This document shows positions 44,427-53,483 of a stretch of DNA of 64,000 bases, piece after piece. The notes under the pieces are model-generated. The model worked only from the letters and a program-made list of their open reading frames with translations. It was not told the DNA's origin and made no database searches. The stretch is from Paenibacillus sp. 32352 (GTDB lineage: Bacteria; Bacillota; Bacilli; Paenibacillales; NBRC-103111): the NCBI RefSeq assembly GCF_002042965.1, contig NZ_MZNT01000002.1, positions 372,001 to 436,000 on the forward strand, in the 5' to 3' direction. A program made the translations under genes and the position numbers. Numbering within the stretch: the stretch's first letter is position 1; the number at the start of each line of letters is the position of its first letter.

Positions 44427-46250
44427 ATGAGAAAAAAGATACGTCAATGGTTTTCATCCCGCTCGTTTCGTTATAAGCTGATGTTCACCTCGATCATCTG
44501 CATCCTGATTCCCGGCTGCTTTTCTCTCATTCTATACAATTATGTAACGCAGGATGCGGTGAAGCAGCAGGCCATCTCCAACTCGCAGGAATCGATGCAG
44601 CTGGTTAACAATTATGTGACCAACTCGCTCAAATACATGCTCAATGTAGCGAACATGATCCAGAATGACTCGGAATTGAGCTCCATCATGAAGCGCAAAG
44701 CAAGCGGAATCTCGTATACCGGGCCTAATGCGGAATATGAGGAGTTCAATGACCAAAGCAAAATCAGAAATGCGATCGATAACATTACTATTGGCGGGGA
44801 ACATTGCTACGTCACCATTATATTGTCCAACGGGGCTTATTACTCAAGTTATTCCGTATATGACTATAATCCAATTGATATGACGAAAGAGCCTTGGTTT
44901 TCTCAGCTGGATAAGCTTTACGGCTTTAATTCGTATTGGGTAGGCGCATCCCCGACCGTATTTATTTCGGAGAAAGAAACCAATCCTTATCAGCTGTCGG
45001 TCGTAAGGACATTACGGCAGAAGGAAGGATTTCAAATCTACGGTTATGTGATCGTGACCATCATGGAAAATCAGATGAAGCAAAACTTTGAAAAGCTGTC
45101 GGATAGCCAGGAATTTATGATTGTTGACGCCAACAATGTGATCATATCCCACAACGATGTGAACCAAATCGGCAAACCGTTTCCTTTTCCAATGACTAAC
45201 CAGACAAGCAAGCAAATCACCTCTCACATAGTAAACGGGGATAAGGAGGATTACTTGCTGACCCAGGAGCCCTTATTCACGGGATGGAAGCTGGTGTCTC
45301 TGACTCCTTATAAGTCGGCCATCGATAAGATCAAATCCATCTTTACCAATGTGCTGACGCTTCAGCTGATTTCATTTGTCGTTTTCTTGCTTCTGCTTCT
45401 ATATTTGCTAAGAACGTTCACCAAGCCTCTAGTCGGTTTAGGGAAGGTGGCTCTAAGCGTGCAAAAGGGGAACCTGGATGTCCGTTCCCAAATTCGCGGA
45501 GGAGACGAAATCGGAAGGTTGGGCTACTTATTCGACCAGATGCTGGACAGAATCAATGAAATGATAGAAGAGATCTCCGATACCCAGGCGCGCAAGCGCA
45601 AAGCGGAGCTGGACATGCTGCAGGCGCAGATCAACCCGCATTTTCTGTTCAACGTACTGAACTCGATTCGGATGAAGGTGATGTTCAAGGGGGATAAGGA
45701 AAGTGCGGAGATGATCGGTTCCTTGTCCAAGCTGCTTCGGATGACGATCAATCAGGATAAGGGACTCATCTCCCTGCATGAAGAGGTTGAAATCGTTATG
45801 GATTATACCCAGCTCATGAATATGCGCCAGAAGGAGAAGGTGCTGCTCCAGACGGATATATCCGCTAACGCATTGCTGGAGAAGGTGCCGAGATTTTTTC
45901 TTCAGCCGCTGATCGAGAATGCATTGATTCATGGCTTGAGCCAATCCGGCGGCATCATTAAAGTAAAAGCCTGGATGGAGGATGCTACACTTATCGTGTA
46001 TGTAGAGGATAACGGAGCGGGGATGGACACCATGACATTGAACAGGCTTCAGCAAAGAATCAGACAAACGAAGGAACAAGGGCATATGGAAATGGAGAAG
46101 CACAAGGGCTTTTCCAGTATCGGCTTATCCAATGTCTATGAACGTATGCGCATAACGTATGGCGAAGCGTTTGAAATGAAGATGGAAAGCGAACCGGGGA
46201 AAGGGACCCGAATCACGATGTTCATTCCAAGCTTGGAGGCGAAAGAGTAA
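44427..46250 (+). CDS. sensor histidine kinase (YesM-like)
   Basis: This 607-residue membrane kinase probably senses an extracellular sugar and phosphorylates the response regulator encoded next. Membrane segment 1 is near residues 18-40, a roughly 260-residue extracellular dCache-like domain follows, then segment 2 near 305-325 and a HAMP segment. The His_kinase domain has the phospho-acceptor H in QINPHFLFNVLNSIR near 400, and the HATPase has PLIENALIHGL and EDNGAGMD. ATG 44427 is preceded by AAGGAG...GGGTGA; the frame is open upstream through the terminator. The stop overlaps the regulator start by one base. Confidence 0.93.
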   Translation: MRKKIRQWFSSRSFRYKLMFTSIICILIPGCFSLILYNYVTQDAVKQQAISNSQESMQLVNNYVTNSLKYMLNVANMIQNDSELSSIMKRKASGISYTGPNAEYEEFNDQSKIRNAIDNITIGGEHCYVTIILSNGAYYSSYSVYDYNPIDMTKEPWFSQLDKLYGFNSYWVGASPTVFISEKETNPYQLSVVRTLRQKEGFQIYGYVIVTIMENQMKQNFEKLSDSQEFMIVDANNVIISHNDVNQIGKPFPFPMTNQTSKQITSHIVNGDKEDYLLTQEPLFTGWKLVSLTPYKSAIDKIKSIFTNVLTLQLISFVVFLLLLLYLLRTFTKPLVGLGKVALSVQKGNLDVRSQIRGGDEIGRLGYLFDQMLDRINEMIEEISDTQARKRKAELDMLQAQINPHFLFNVLNSIRMKVMFKGDKESAEMIGSLSKLLRMTINQDKGLISLHEEVEIVMDYTQLMNMRQKEKVLLQTDISANALLEKVPRFFLQPLIENALIHGLSQSGGIIKVKAWMEDATLIVYVEDNGAGMDTMTLNRLQQRIRQTKEQGHMEMEKHKGFSSIGLSNVYERMRITYGEAFEMKMESEPGKGTRITMFIPSLEAKE

Positions 46251-47863
46251 TGTACAAAGTCATGCTTGTGGATGACGATTACCCTGTATTGGAATTTTTA
46301 TCAGAGACCATAGCTTGGGATGAGTTTGGTCTCAAGCTTCAGGGCTGTTATGAGAATGGGGCGGTGGCCTTGGAGCAGGCGGAGCAGGAAATGCCGGATA
46401 TTTTGATTACGGACATCGGGATGCCTAAGATGAACGGTCTGGAATTGATCGGAAAGCTGAAGGAGCGCAAGCCCAACCTCCGCGTCGCTATTTTATCCTG
46501 CCATGATGAATTTTATTATGCCCAGCAGGCGGTTAAGCTCAATGTACAGGATTATGTACTGAAGGATACACTGGACCCTGCCGATCTCGAAAAGCTGCTG
46601 CAGCAGTTCAAAACCAGCCTCGATCAAGAGGAGCGGGTACAAACGCATCAGCATCAGCTGCAGCATATGGTAGACCGCAACAAGGAGCTGCTGAAGGAAA
46701 AGTTCATACGGCGTACCCTGCAGCAGCCGATTCTTGATCCCCAGGATTGGCTTGAGGAGGCCCGTTCGTTGGAGCTTTCCTTGAAGGGAATGGCCTGCCT
46801 GCCGATTATAGGCTATATTGACGCATACCGTACGGCCAAACAGAGGTTTATGTCTGACGATATTTTGCGGTTCGCCATTGATAATGTGATCGATGAAGTG
46901 AGCGGGAGGGAGACGCAGCCTGCCGTCCATTTTGCCTACGGGACAAGGGAGTCGTTCTTCCTGTTCCCGTTCCAATCCACATTGAAGGTCAATCCGTTCG
47001 ATGAAGCGGCGATAAGAATGAAAGGGATTCAGGATGCACTGCGCAAATTTTTGAAAATATCGATGTCGTTCATCATTGGAGAAGTCAGCCACAGTCCGGA
47101 GGAGATCAAGGCGGCGCTGATTCAGCTCAGGTCCAGCTCCGTCCAGCGGTTTTATATGGAAGAAGGCAGCATTGCCAAGAAAAAAACGCTGTCTCAGGGC
47201 AATATCGATCTGTTCTCCTGGTATGATCAAGCCAGCACGGAGCTCAAGGAGATGATTCTTGAGAAAAATACGGATACGATCGTTCCGACGGTCAGGCATT
47301 GGATGGAATTTTTAAAGGAGCATGCCTTTGAACCGGAGAAGGTAAAGGACTGGGTGCTGAAGCTGCTGCTGGATCTGAAGCTGAAGCTTCAATCCCTGCA
47401 GTACTTTCGATCGACGTATGAAGTCGATGTGCTTCATAAAGAAATATTGGAGATCGACTCGCTGTTTGAGCTTGAGCAGTGGCTGGTGGAGCATTTTCAA
47501 TCCGTGATTGCCCTCGCAGTCGACATCGGTGACCAGCGCAAAAGATCGGAGGTCGTTCAGGCCTGTCATTACGTCTCGCTTCATTTGGACAAACGGATCA
47601 GCCTGGAGGAGGTGGCCGACCATCTGTTTTTGAACAGCAGCTATTTCAGCCGGTTGTTTAAGAAGGAAACGGGGGAGACCTTCATCGAATACGTCACGCG
47701 TATGAAGATGAACCGAGCCAAGGAGCTTCTGGATCAAACGAACCATCCGGTGGGCAAAATCTGCGAGATGCTGGGCTACGACAATCAGAGCTATTTTATT
47801 AAAATATTTAAAAACTCCGTCGGTGTCACCCCTATGGAATATAGAGGTCAAAAATCATCCTGA
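46250..47863 (+). CDS. response regulator with AraC-type DNA-binding domain (YesN-like)
   Basis: This 537-residue partner of the upstream kinase has a receiver domain at 1-120, with acidic pocket D8-D10, phospho-acceptor D55 (LITDIGMP) and K near 106. A helical middle region follows. The C-terminal AraC pair (about 435-535) reads ISLEEVADHLFLNSSYFSRLFKKETGETF and HPVGKICEMLGYDNQSYFIKIFKNSVG. It is the natural candidate to bind the TCAAAA direct repeats found before the importer, binding-protein and lyase genes. One of these repeats overlaps the last codons of this gene. Confidence 0.93.
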   Translation: MYKVMLVDDDYPVLEFLSETIAWDEFGLKLQGCYENGAVALEQAEQEMPDILITDIGMPKMNGLELIGKLKERKPNLRVAILSCHDEFYYAQQAVKLNVQDYVLKDTLDPADLEKLLQQFKTSLDQEERVQTHQHQLQHMVDRNKELLKEKFIRRTLQQPILDPQDWLEEARSLELSLKGMACLPIIGYIDAYRTAKQRFMSDDILRFAIDNVIDEVSGRETQPAVHFAYGTRESFFLFPFQSTLKVNPFDEAAIRMKGIQDALRKFLKISMSFIIGEVSHSPEEIKAALIQLRSSSVQRFYMEEGSIAKKKTLSQGNIDLFSWYDQASTELKEMILEKNTDTIVPTVRHWMEFLKEHAFEPEKVKDWVLKLLLDLKLKLQSLQYFRSTYEVDVLHKEILEIDSLFELEQWLVEHFQSVIALAVDIGDQRKRSEVVQACHYVSLHLDKRISLEEVADHLFLNSSYFSRLFKKETGETFIEYVTRMKMNRAKELLDQTNHPVGKICEMLGYDNQSYFIKIFKNSVGVTPMEYRGQKSS

Positions 47864-47909
47864 ATTAGTCAAAATAATTTCATTATGTATGGCGAATCGG
47901 TAGTATGAT
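47848..47909 (+). promoter_or_regulatory. lyase promoter with TCAAAA direct repeats
   Basis: TCAAAAAT begins at 47848 and TCAAAAT at 47869 (21 bp apart). TATGAT at 47904-47909 lies 35 bp after the second repeat; no good -35 box is present. The geometry matches the two sites before the importer genes. Confidence 0.62.
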
Positions 47910-47942
47910 AGAGACAGTAATCTAATACTGCGGAGGCGCCCG

Positions 47943-49805
47943 ATGAACCGTAATGAGATCAAACAAGTACTGGACAATCAGTCGTCAGAGACATCCTCTC
48001 TATTGTTTTGCGATGAAGAACAGGCTTCTTGGTGGAGCCGGGTCCGAGCATCCGGGATCTACCAGCCTATGCTGGATGAGGTCCGCGATGAAGCCGCGAA
48101 GCTGCTGGAGCAGCAGGAGCCTCAGCGGTCGTACCAGCTGTTTCGCATTTTTTCGGAGAGCGGCACGAGACTGGAATATGAGCAGGTCTATTTTGAGGTT
48201 AGAAAAAGACTGAACACATTCGCCATCATGTCGCTGCTCGAGCCGGAGCGCTCCGATTACCAGCAAGCTCTGGAAGAAACGATTTGGTCTATATGCAATG
48301 AGTATACGTGGTGCTTGCCTGCCCATGTGGGCAATACGCCCGAAACGACAGGGGAAAGCGCCTATTCCCTGCACCAACCGTTGACAGACTTGCAGGGGAA
48401 CGCCCATGTCATCGATCTATTTTCCGCTGAAACCGGGTTTGCTCTTAGCGAGATACTGAAGCTGACGGAGCACAGATTGCCGCGGCTGCTTCGTAACCGC
48501 ATCGTTCATGAGGTATATAGGCGTATTTTTTGGCCTTATATTCATCAAGGTCCGTTTCATTGGGAGAAGGCGACCCATAACTGGGCGGCGGTCTGCGCCG
48601 GGTCTGTCGGTTCAGCGGCCCTTCATTTAATGAAGGATCATGATGACCTGTCTCTGATTTTGGAACGGGTACTGAAGACGATGGATTCCTATATGCAGGG
48701 GTTCAAGGAGGACGGAGCCACGACGGAAGGCTACGGCTACTGGTACTACGGCTTCGGCTATTTTGTGTTTTTCGCCGATTTGTTGAAGAAAAGAACGGCC
48801 GGAGCGATGCATTTGTTCTCGGATGAGAAGATTCACAGGATCGCCTTGTTCCAGCAAAAATGCTTCCTAAGCGGAACCTCCGTCGTCAATTTCTCGGATT
48901 CGATGCCTCAAGCGAGAATTCATATGGGGTTGACCCATTATTTAAACCGGATTTATCCGGATGTGGAAATTCCGGAATTATCGCTACGCACCAGCTATAC
49001 GGAGGACCACTGTAACCGCTGGCCGACCGCGCTGCGCAATCTGCTATGGTTTCGTGAGGACAAGGCGGTTGCCGGCGAACCATGGGGGAACGCGTCCTAT
49101 TATTTACAGGATGCACAGTGGCTGGTCTCGAGATATGTGAATGAGCATGGCTCATTCAGCTTTGCGGCCAAGGGCGGACATAACGATGAGCCTCATAATC
49201 ATAATGATATAGGACATTTTATTATTCATTCGCAAGGGGAAACGTTCCTGGCCGACCTTGGCTGCGGCATGTATACGAAGCAATATTTTGGACCGGAGCG
49301 TTATTCGTATTTGTGCAACAGCTCTCTTGGCCATTCGGTTCCGATCATTAACGGTCGGATGCAGGAGCCGGGAGCGGAGCACCGCGCCTCTGATTTGCAG
49401 GCTGTGTCAGGTGTCGACAGAGAACAGCTGACAATGGACTTATCCGGCGCGTATGATGAGCCGGGGCTCCAAAGCCTGATTCGCAGACTCACTTGGCATA
49501 AGACCGAACAGCCTAGGCTGGTGCTGGAAGATTCCTATGAGTTTAAGGAGATGCCTGAGGAGATTGTAGAAAGGTTTATCACAATGATCGAACCCGTTAT
49601 GGACGGCAGCCATCTGTGTATTCAAGGGAATCAGGCTCGTCTTCATGTCGGATATGACGCGGCTGCCGCTCAGCCGACAATCGAGAAGCTGGAGTACACG
49701 GATCATTTTGGCGAGATACGCAAGGTGTACGCCATCGACTTCAAGCTTCTTCAGCCGAAGCAGCAGAGCTCGGTACAATTTGAATTCGAACTTTTATCAT
49801 TATAG
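47943..49805 (+). CDS. heparinase II/III-like lyase
   Basis: This 620-residue alpha/alpha-toroid plus beta-sandwich protein probably cleaves uronic-acid oligosaccharides by beta-elimination. Recognisable blocks are THNWAAVCAGSVG near 220, DGATTEGYGYWYYGFGYF near 257 (holding the catalytic Tyr region) and the C-terminal heparinase block GGHNDEPHNHNDIGHFIIHSQGETFLADLG near 410, with the metal- or substrate-binding His. There is no signal peptide, so it should act in the cytoplasm on imported material. GCGGAGG is before ATG. It lies 11 bases upstream of the GH88 gene, which would act on its unsaturated product. Confidence 0.87.
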   Translation: MNRNEIKQVLDNQSSETSSLLFCDEEQASWWSRVRASGIYQPMLDEVRDEAAKLLEQQEPQRSYQLFRIFSESGTRLEYEQVYFEVRKRLNTFAIMSLLEPERSDYQQALEETIWSICNEYTWCLPAHVGNTPETTGESAYSLHQPLTDLQGNAHVIDLFSAETGFALSEILKLTEHRLPRLLRNRIVHEVYRRIFWPYIHQGPFHWEKATHNWAAVCAGSVGSAALHLMKDHDDLSLILERVLKTMDSYMQGFKEDGATTEGYGYWYYGFGYFVFFADLLKKRTAGAMHLFSDEKIHRIALFQQKCFLSGTSVVNFSDSMPQARIHMGLTHYLNRIYPDVEIPELSLRTSYTEDHCNRWPTALRNLLWFREDKAVAGEPWGNASYYLQDAQWLVSRYVNEHGSFSFAAKGGHNDEPHNHNDIGHFIIHSQGETFLADLGCGMYTKQYFGPERYSYLCNSSLGHSVPIINGRMQEPGAEHRASDLQAVSGVDREQLTMDLSGAYDEPGLQSLIRRLTWHKTEQPRLVLEDSYEFKEMPEEIVERFITMIEPVMDGSHLCIQGNQARLHVGYDAAAAQPTIEKLEYTDHFGEIRKVYAIDFKLLQPKQQSSVQFEFELLSL

Positions 49806-49816
49806 GAGGACTAGAG

Positions 49817-50950
49817 ATGACCGTTATTGTGAAAGGTCCTTGGGTAGAGGAAGCCTGGCAAGCTGCTGTTGACAAGGTAGGCAGAACAAGCCGGAGAATC
49901 GGGGCTCAATTTCCTCATGCCAGCGTAAATGGAACCTATGTATTGGAGCCGGCTTATTGGTGGACGGCGGGTTTTTGGCCGGGCTTGCTGTGGCTGCTCT
50001 ACCGCGACACGAAGAATGAGCAGTTTAAAACGATCGCTGAGCAATGCGAGGATCAATTGGATCAGGTGATTACCGATTATTATAAGCTGGATCACGATAT
50101 CGGCTTTATGTGGACTTTGACCAGCGTTGCGCGCTATAAGCTGCTTCAGGAGGAGAATTCCAAGCGCCGCGCATTATTAGCGGCCAATTTGCTTGCGGCA
50201 CGCTTCAATGTGAAAGGCAATTTTATCCGCGCTTGGAACCCTTGGCGGGAAGGGGAGAACAATGCAGGCTGGGTCATTATCGATTGCATGATGAACCTGC
50301 CTCTCTTGTACTGGGCATCCGAAGTCAGCGGTGATCCAAGGTACAAGCACCTAGCCCAGGAGCATGCGGATACGGTTCTGAAGCATTTCATCCGTCCGGA
50401 CGGCTCGGTATACCATATCGTTAGATTCGATGAGCACACAGGCGAACGCATTGAGGCGCTGGGAGGGCAGGGCTTTGCGCCTGAATCCGGGTGGTCCCGC
50501 GGCACGGCGTGGGCATTGTACGGCATGGCCTTAAGCTATCAGCATACGGGTGAAGAGAAGTACCTGAATGCAGCGAAGCAGGTGGCGCATTATTTTATTT
50601 CCCAGCTTCCCGAGGACCATGTGCCTTTATGGGATTTCCGTCTGCCGGAGGGAATAGCGAAGTACCGCGATTCCTCCGCGGGAGCTTGTGCGGCTTGCGG
50701 ACTGCTCCTGCTTGCGGATCTGGTCTCACCGCTTGAAGGCTCTTCCTACTTCAAAGCAGGCGAAGCGATCCTTGAATCTTTATATACCAATTACGGGGCT
50801 TGGGATAACGAGAAGGAAGAAGGCTTGATCCTTCACGGTACAAGCCATTATCCGGAGCAAAAAAATATGGATGTTCCTCTTATTTACGGTGATTATTTCT
50901 ATGTGGAAGGATTGAGCCGGTTAAAAGGGCATACGGTGCAATTCTGGTAA
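49817..50950 (+). CDS. GH88 unsaturated glucuronyl hydrolase
   Basis: This 377-residue cytoplasmic enzyme removes the 4,5-unsaturated uronic acid left by polysaccharide lyases by hydrating the vinyl ether. Conserved acids are D94 (LDHDIGFMW) and D156 (IIDCMMNLPLLYWA); their spacing of 62 is close to the D88-D149 pair of Bacillus UGL. GFAPESGWSRGTAWALYG near 220 and the final PLIYGDYFYVEGLSRL are family hallmarks. It has an AGGAGGA site and is co-transcribed with the lyase. The sugar linkage (heparin-, chondroitin- or gellan-like) cannot be told. Confidence 0.93.
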   Translation: MTVIVKGPWVEEAWQAAVDKVGRTSRRIGAQFPHASVNGTYVLEPAYWWTAGFWPGLLWLLYRDTKNEQFKTIAEQCEDQLDQVITDYYKLDHDIGFMWTLTSVARYKLLQEENSKRRALLAANLLAARFNVKGNFIRAWNPWREGENNAGWVIIDCMMNLPLLYWASEVSGDPRYKHLAQEHADTVLKHFIRPDGSVYHIVRFDEHTGERIEALGGQGFAPESGWSRGTAWALYGMALSYQHTGEEKYLNAAKQVAHYFISQLPEDHVPLWDFRLPEGIAKYRDSSAGACAACGLLLLADLVSPLEGSSYFKAGEAILESLYTNYGAWDNEKEEGLILHGTSHYPEQKNMDVPLIYGDYFYVEGLSRLKGHTVQFW

Positions 50951-50965
50951 AAAGCGCTTCTCGCG

Positions 50966-51249
50966 AAAAAAGAAGCCATCCTCGGAAGGACTCCGCGGAT
51001 GGCTTCCATGTTGAAAAGCCCTATCTTATGGAAAAATGCGAAAGGTGATAGGTGGGGTATTCCCTGTAGGAGCGATAGCGTCCGCCTCCCGGGAAAAAAC
51101 CTCTATCTTGCGTTTAAATCAATTTTTCCCGAGAACAACAGCGGCTGGAAGGGGATACCCCACCGGGGTACCATGCCTATTTTCCAGCTTTTCAGGTTTT
51201 TCAACAGAAAGAAGCTATCCTCAGGAAGACTCTGAGGATAGCTTCTTTT
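50966..51249. repeat. large palindromic element with nested hairpins
   Basis: About 285 bp of imperfect inverted repeat. The outer arms contain AAGAAGCC/TATCCTC-type hairpins at both ends (50972-51006 and 51210-51247). Inside are TTGAAAA/TTTTCAA, TGGAAAA/TTTTCCA, a perfect GGTGGGGTAT (51051-51060) with ATACCCCACC (51145-51154), and CGGGAAAAA (51090-51098) with TTTTTCCCG (51123-51131). The end hairpins can terminate both convergent genes. It encodes no convincing protein and looks like a mobile or multicopy palindromic repeat. Confidence 0.8.
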
Positions 51250-51255
51250 CCTTTT

Positions 51256-52146
51256 TCAGGAAGCATACCATGGATTGATATGAATCAGCACCTCGTCCAC
51301 ATCAGGATGCTTGCTCATAATCACCTGCTTGATTTGCCGCGAGATATCGTGTCCTTGCTGGATGGTCATTTCGCCTGGGATACTGAGCCGGACATCGACC
51401 AAGACATAGTGCCCGTGCTCCCTCGCACGAATGCGATCGATGCGCTTCACCTCGGGAACGGACCAGATCAATGCAATGTACTCATCCAGCTGCTCCTGAT
51501 CCACCGCCTTTTCCATCAAGATGTTGAACGACTCCAGGCCCATGTGATAGGCAAGCTTCAGCACCAGTATGGAGACGATAATCCCCGCCAACGGATCGCC
51601 GTAGGCGAGATAATGAATGTCATAGGCTTCCCCGATCAGCGCCAGCCCGATACCGGCAACCGCCGCGATGGAGGCATAAACGTCCGCAAGATGATCATAG
51701 GCCGTAGCGATCAAGCCTTTGCTGTTCACCTTTTTTCCTATCCGGATGGTGTAGGCATAGAGCAGCTGCTTCCAGACCAGGGAGATTACGGCCGCTATTA
51801 GAGCAATGTAGCTGGCCGGCCGTGGCTCCTCGAAGAAGGCCATCACCGCTTCATAAGCGATATATAAGGCGGCGATAGCCAAAATGATGGATACGAAGGC
51901 GGAGCTCAGCACCTCTGCTTTGCCGTGACCGTAAGGGTGATCCTCGTCCGCAGGCCGTTTCGAAATGTTCATGGATGTGAGGGAAGCGGCAGTAGCGATG
52001 ACATCGCCCGCGTTGTGAATCCCGTCGGCCAGGAGCACCTGGCTATTGGTCAAGAGCCCGACAATAATCTTGAGCAGTGTCAGAGCGACGTTGCTCACCA
52101 GGCTGATCCAGGCCGCGATAATTGAAGAATGGTTACCTTTAGACAT
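51256..52146 (-). CDS. cation diffusion facilitator transporter
   Basis: This 296-residue CDF efflux protein exports divalent metal (Mn, Zn, Fe or Co) in exchange for protons. It has six helices and a C-terminal metallochaperone-like domain. Metal-site residues appear as LLADGIHNAGDV in helix 2 and AYDHLADVYAS in helix 5. The HxxxD/DxxxD pattern (HNAGD then DHLAD) is closer to the Mn/Fe-type clade than to HxxxD zinc transporters, but this is tentative. ATG 52146 has a GGTGGGGG site; an upstream extension of 31 codons runs into the terminator and is not used. Confidence 0.9.
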   Translation of the reverse strand: MSKGNHSSIIAAWISLVSNVALTLLKIIVGLLTNSQVLLADGIHNAGDVIATAASLTSMNISKRPADEDHPYGHGKAEVLSSAFVSIILAIAALYIAYEAVMAFFEEPRPASYIALIAAVISLVWKQLLYAYTIRIGKKVNSKGLIATAYDHLADVYASIAAVAGIGLALIGEAYDIHYLAYGDPLAGIIVSILVLKLAYHMGLESFNILMEKAVDQEQLDEYIALIWSVPEVKRIDRIRAREHGHYVLVDVRLSIPGEMTIQQGHDISRQIKQVIMSKHPDVDEVLIHINPWYAS

Positions 52147-52185
52147 CCGTTGTGACCCCCACCAGAACTTTTTCCCGAAGGAAAC

Positions 52186-52216
52186 AAAAACCCTTGACCG
52201 AAATCGGGCAAGGGTT
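52186..52216 (-). terminator. terminator between the aldo/keto reductase and CDF genes
   Basis: On the minus strand AACCCTTG and CCGA pair with TCGG and CAAGGGTT, followed by TTTGTTT, upstream of the CDF gene. Confidence 0.75.
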
Positions 52217-52324
52217 GGATATTTTTTTGAAAATAACATACTTCCTTGCTTATCAGCTGAAGCTATTCATCAGCATTTACCAATTATATCATCATTGCGA
52301 AGGAAGATGCAAAGGGCGCTTTCC

Positions 52325-53239
52325 TTATCTGAATCTGTTCATCTGTTCCTGTGTGAACAAGCGGTTGCCTACCATGGCGTTAAGGCTTGCCTGCTGCGGC
52401 GACTTGGCACCCGGTATAGCAACAACGGACGGTCGAGAGATCACAAACCGCAGGGCGGCCTCGGCCATATCTTCGTCCTTATCCAGGACGCTGCGGATTT
52501 CGTTTACCTTGCGGATTCGTTCCACGAATTGCTTGCGTCCCGCCTCGCCTTCATTCCACGAGCTCCGTACGCTATCCGTGAAGACGGAATCCTCCGTATA
52601 ATTCCCGGACAGCAATCCCATCGCCAACGGCCCGCGAACAAGCACCGCGATTCCGTGCTCTTCACAATAACGGAGGAACTCCTTCTCCGGCTCCCGGTTC
52701 AACAATGAGTAATCGGTTTCTACAACGCGGCAGGTTCCGTTGACGTTGAATCTTTTCAGTACCTCCAGGCTATTGGTAGATATTCCGTATTCTCTGATTT
52801 CCCCGTTCTGCTTCAAGAGTTCAAAGCCTTCCAGAAACACGGAAGGGTCCTGAATATCCCCGACATGACAGAGCATGACATCGATCCAATCCGTTCTCAA
52901 CCGGTGCAAGGAGGCATGGGCGCAAAGACGGATCATATCCGGGGTCGTCAGCGGAACCCCTTGTCCCGTGCGCTTGCCGAAATGTCCTATTTTGGAGACG
53001 ACATAAGACTTATGCCGGTCCCCACCCAATGCTTTGCCAAGCCGCTGCTCGGATAGTCCGTTGGGAATACCGTAGGATTCTGCAGTATCGAACAGGTTCA
53101 CTCCATGGTCTATGGAAGTGCGAATGGTTGCATATGCGGTAGCGTCGTCTACGTCTCCCCATTGATTACCAATATTCCAAGTACCAAGGCCAACTGCGGA
53201 CACCTGCCAGCCCGTGCTGCCAAAATTGCGGTAAATCAT
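52325..53239 (-). CDS. aldo/keto reductase
   Basis: This 304-residue TIM-barrel NADPH-dependent carbonyl reductase has the catalytic tetrad: D and Y in FDTAESYG near 50-56, K in VVSKIGHF near 83 and H in MLCHVGD near 125. NADPH-binding elements include GISTNSLEVL and a C-terminal SVVAIPGAKSPQQASLN. The substrate is unknown; relatives reduce sugars or oxidise inositol-type compounds. A GGAGTGA site precedes ATG 53239. It is divergent from the MATE gene and has no evident link to the lyase cluster. Confidence 0.92.
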   Translation of the reverse strand: MIYRNFGSTGWQVSAVGLGTWNIGNQWGDVDDATAYATIRTSIDHGVNLFDTAESYGIPNGLSEQRLGKALGGDRHKSYVVSKIGHFGKRTGQGVPLTTPDMIRLCAHASLHRLRTDWIDVMLCHVGDIQDPSVFLEGFELLKQNGEIREYGISTNSLEVLKRFNVNGTCRVVETDYSLLNREPEKEFLRYCEEHGIAVLVRGPLAMGLLSGNYTEDSVFTDSVRSSWNEGEAGRKQFVERIRKVNEIRSVLDKDEDMAEAALRFVISRPSVVAIPGAKSPQQASLNAMVGNRLFTQEQMNRFR

Positions 53240-53483
53240 TCGATATCACTCCTTTGAAATAATCATGCCATGCCGAATCATTATGCTTTTCTATTATACA
53301 CGAATGCTGCGCTGCTGTAGGAAAGCGGCATGGAATTGCCGAGTTTTCGACAAAAACTCGTGAATTCTCGCTATAGGATAACGAAACGTGCCTCATTATA
53401 CTGTAGTGGTTTGCAGCATGGAGCCCATGCGGATCAAGCGGGTTCTTAGATTGATCGACGGGCAGCGAAAGGGGAGTCGAGGG

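Noticed and set aside
50999..51278. Two rightward ORFs of about 80 codons through the palindromic element
   Set aside because: They consist of translated inverted repeat, have no ribosome site and run through terminator hairpins.
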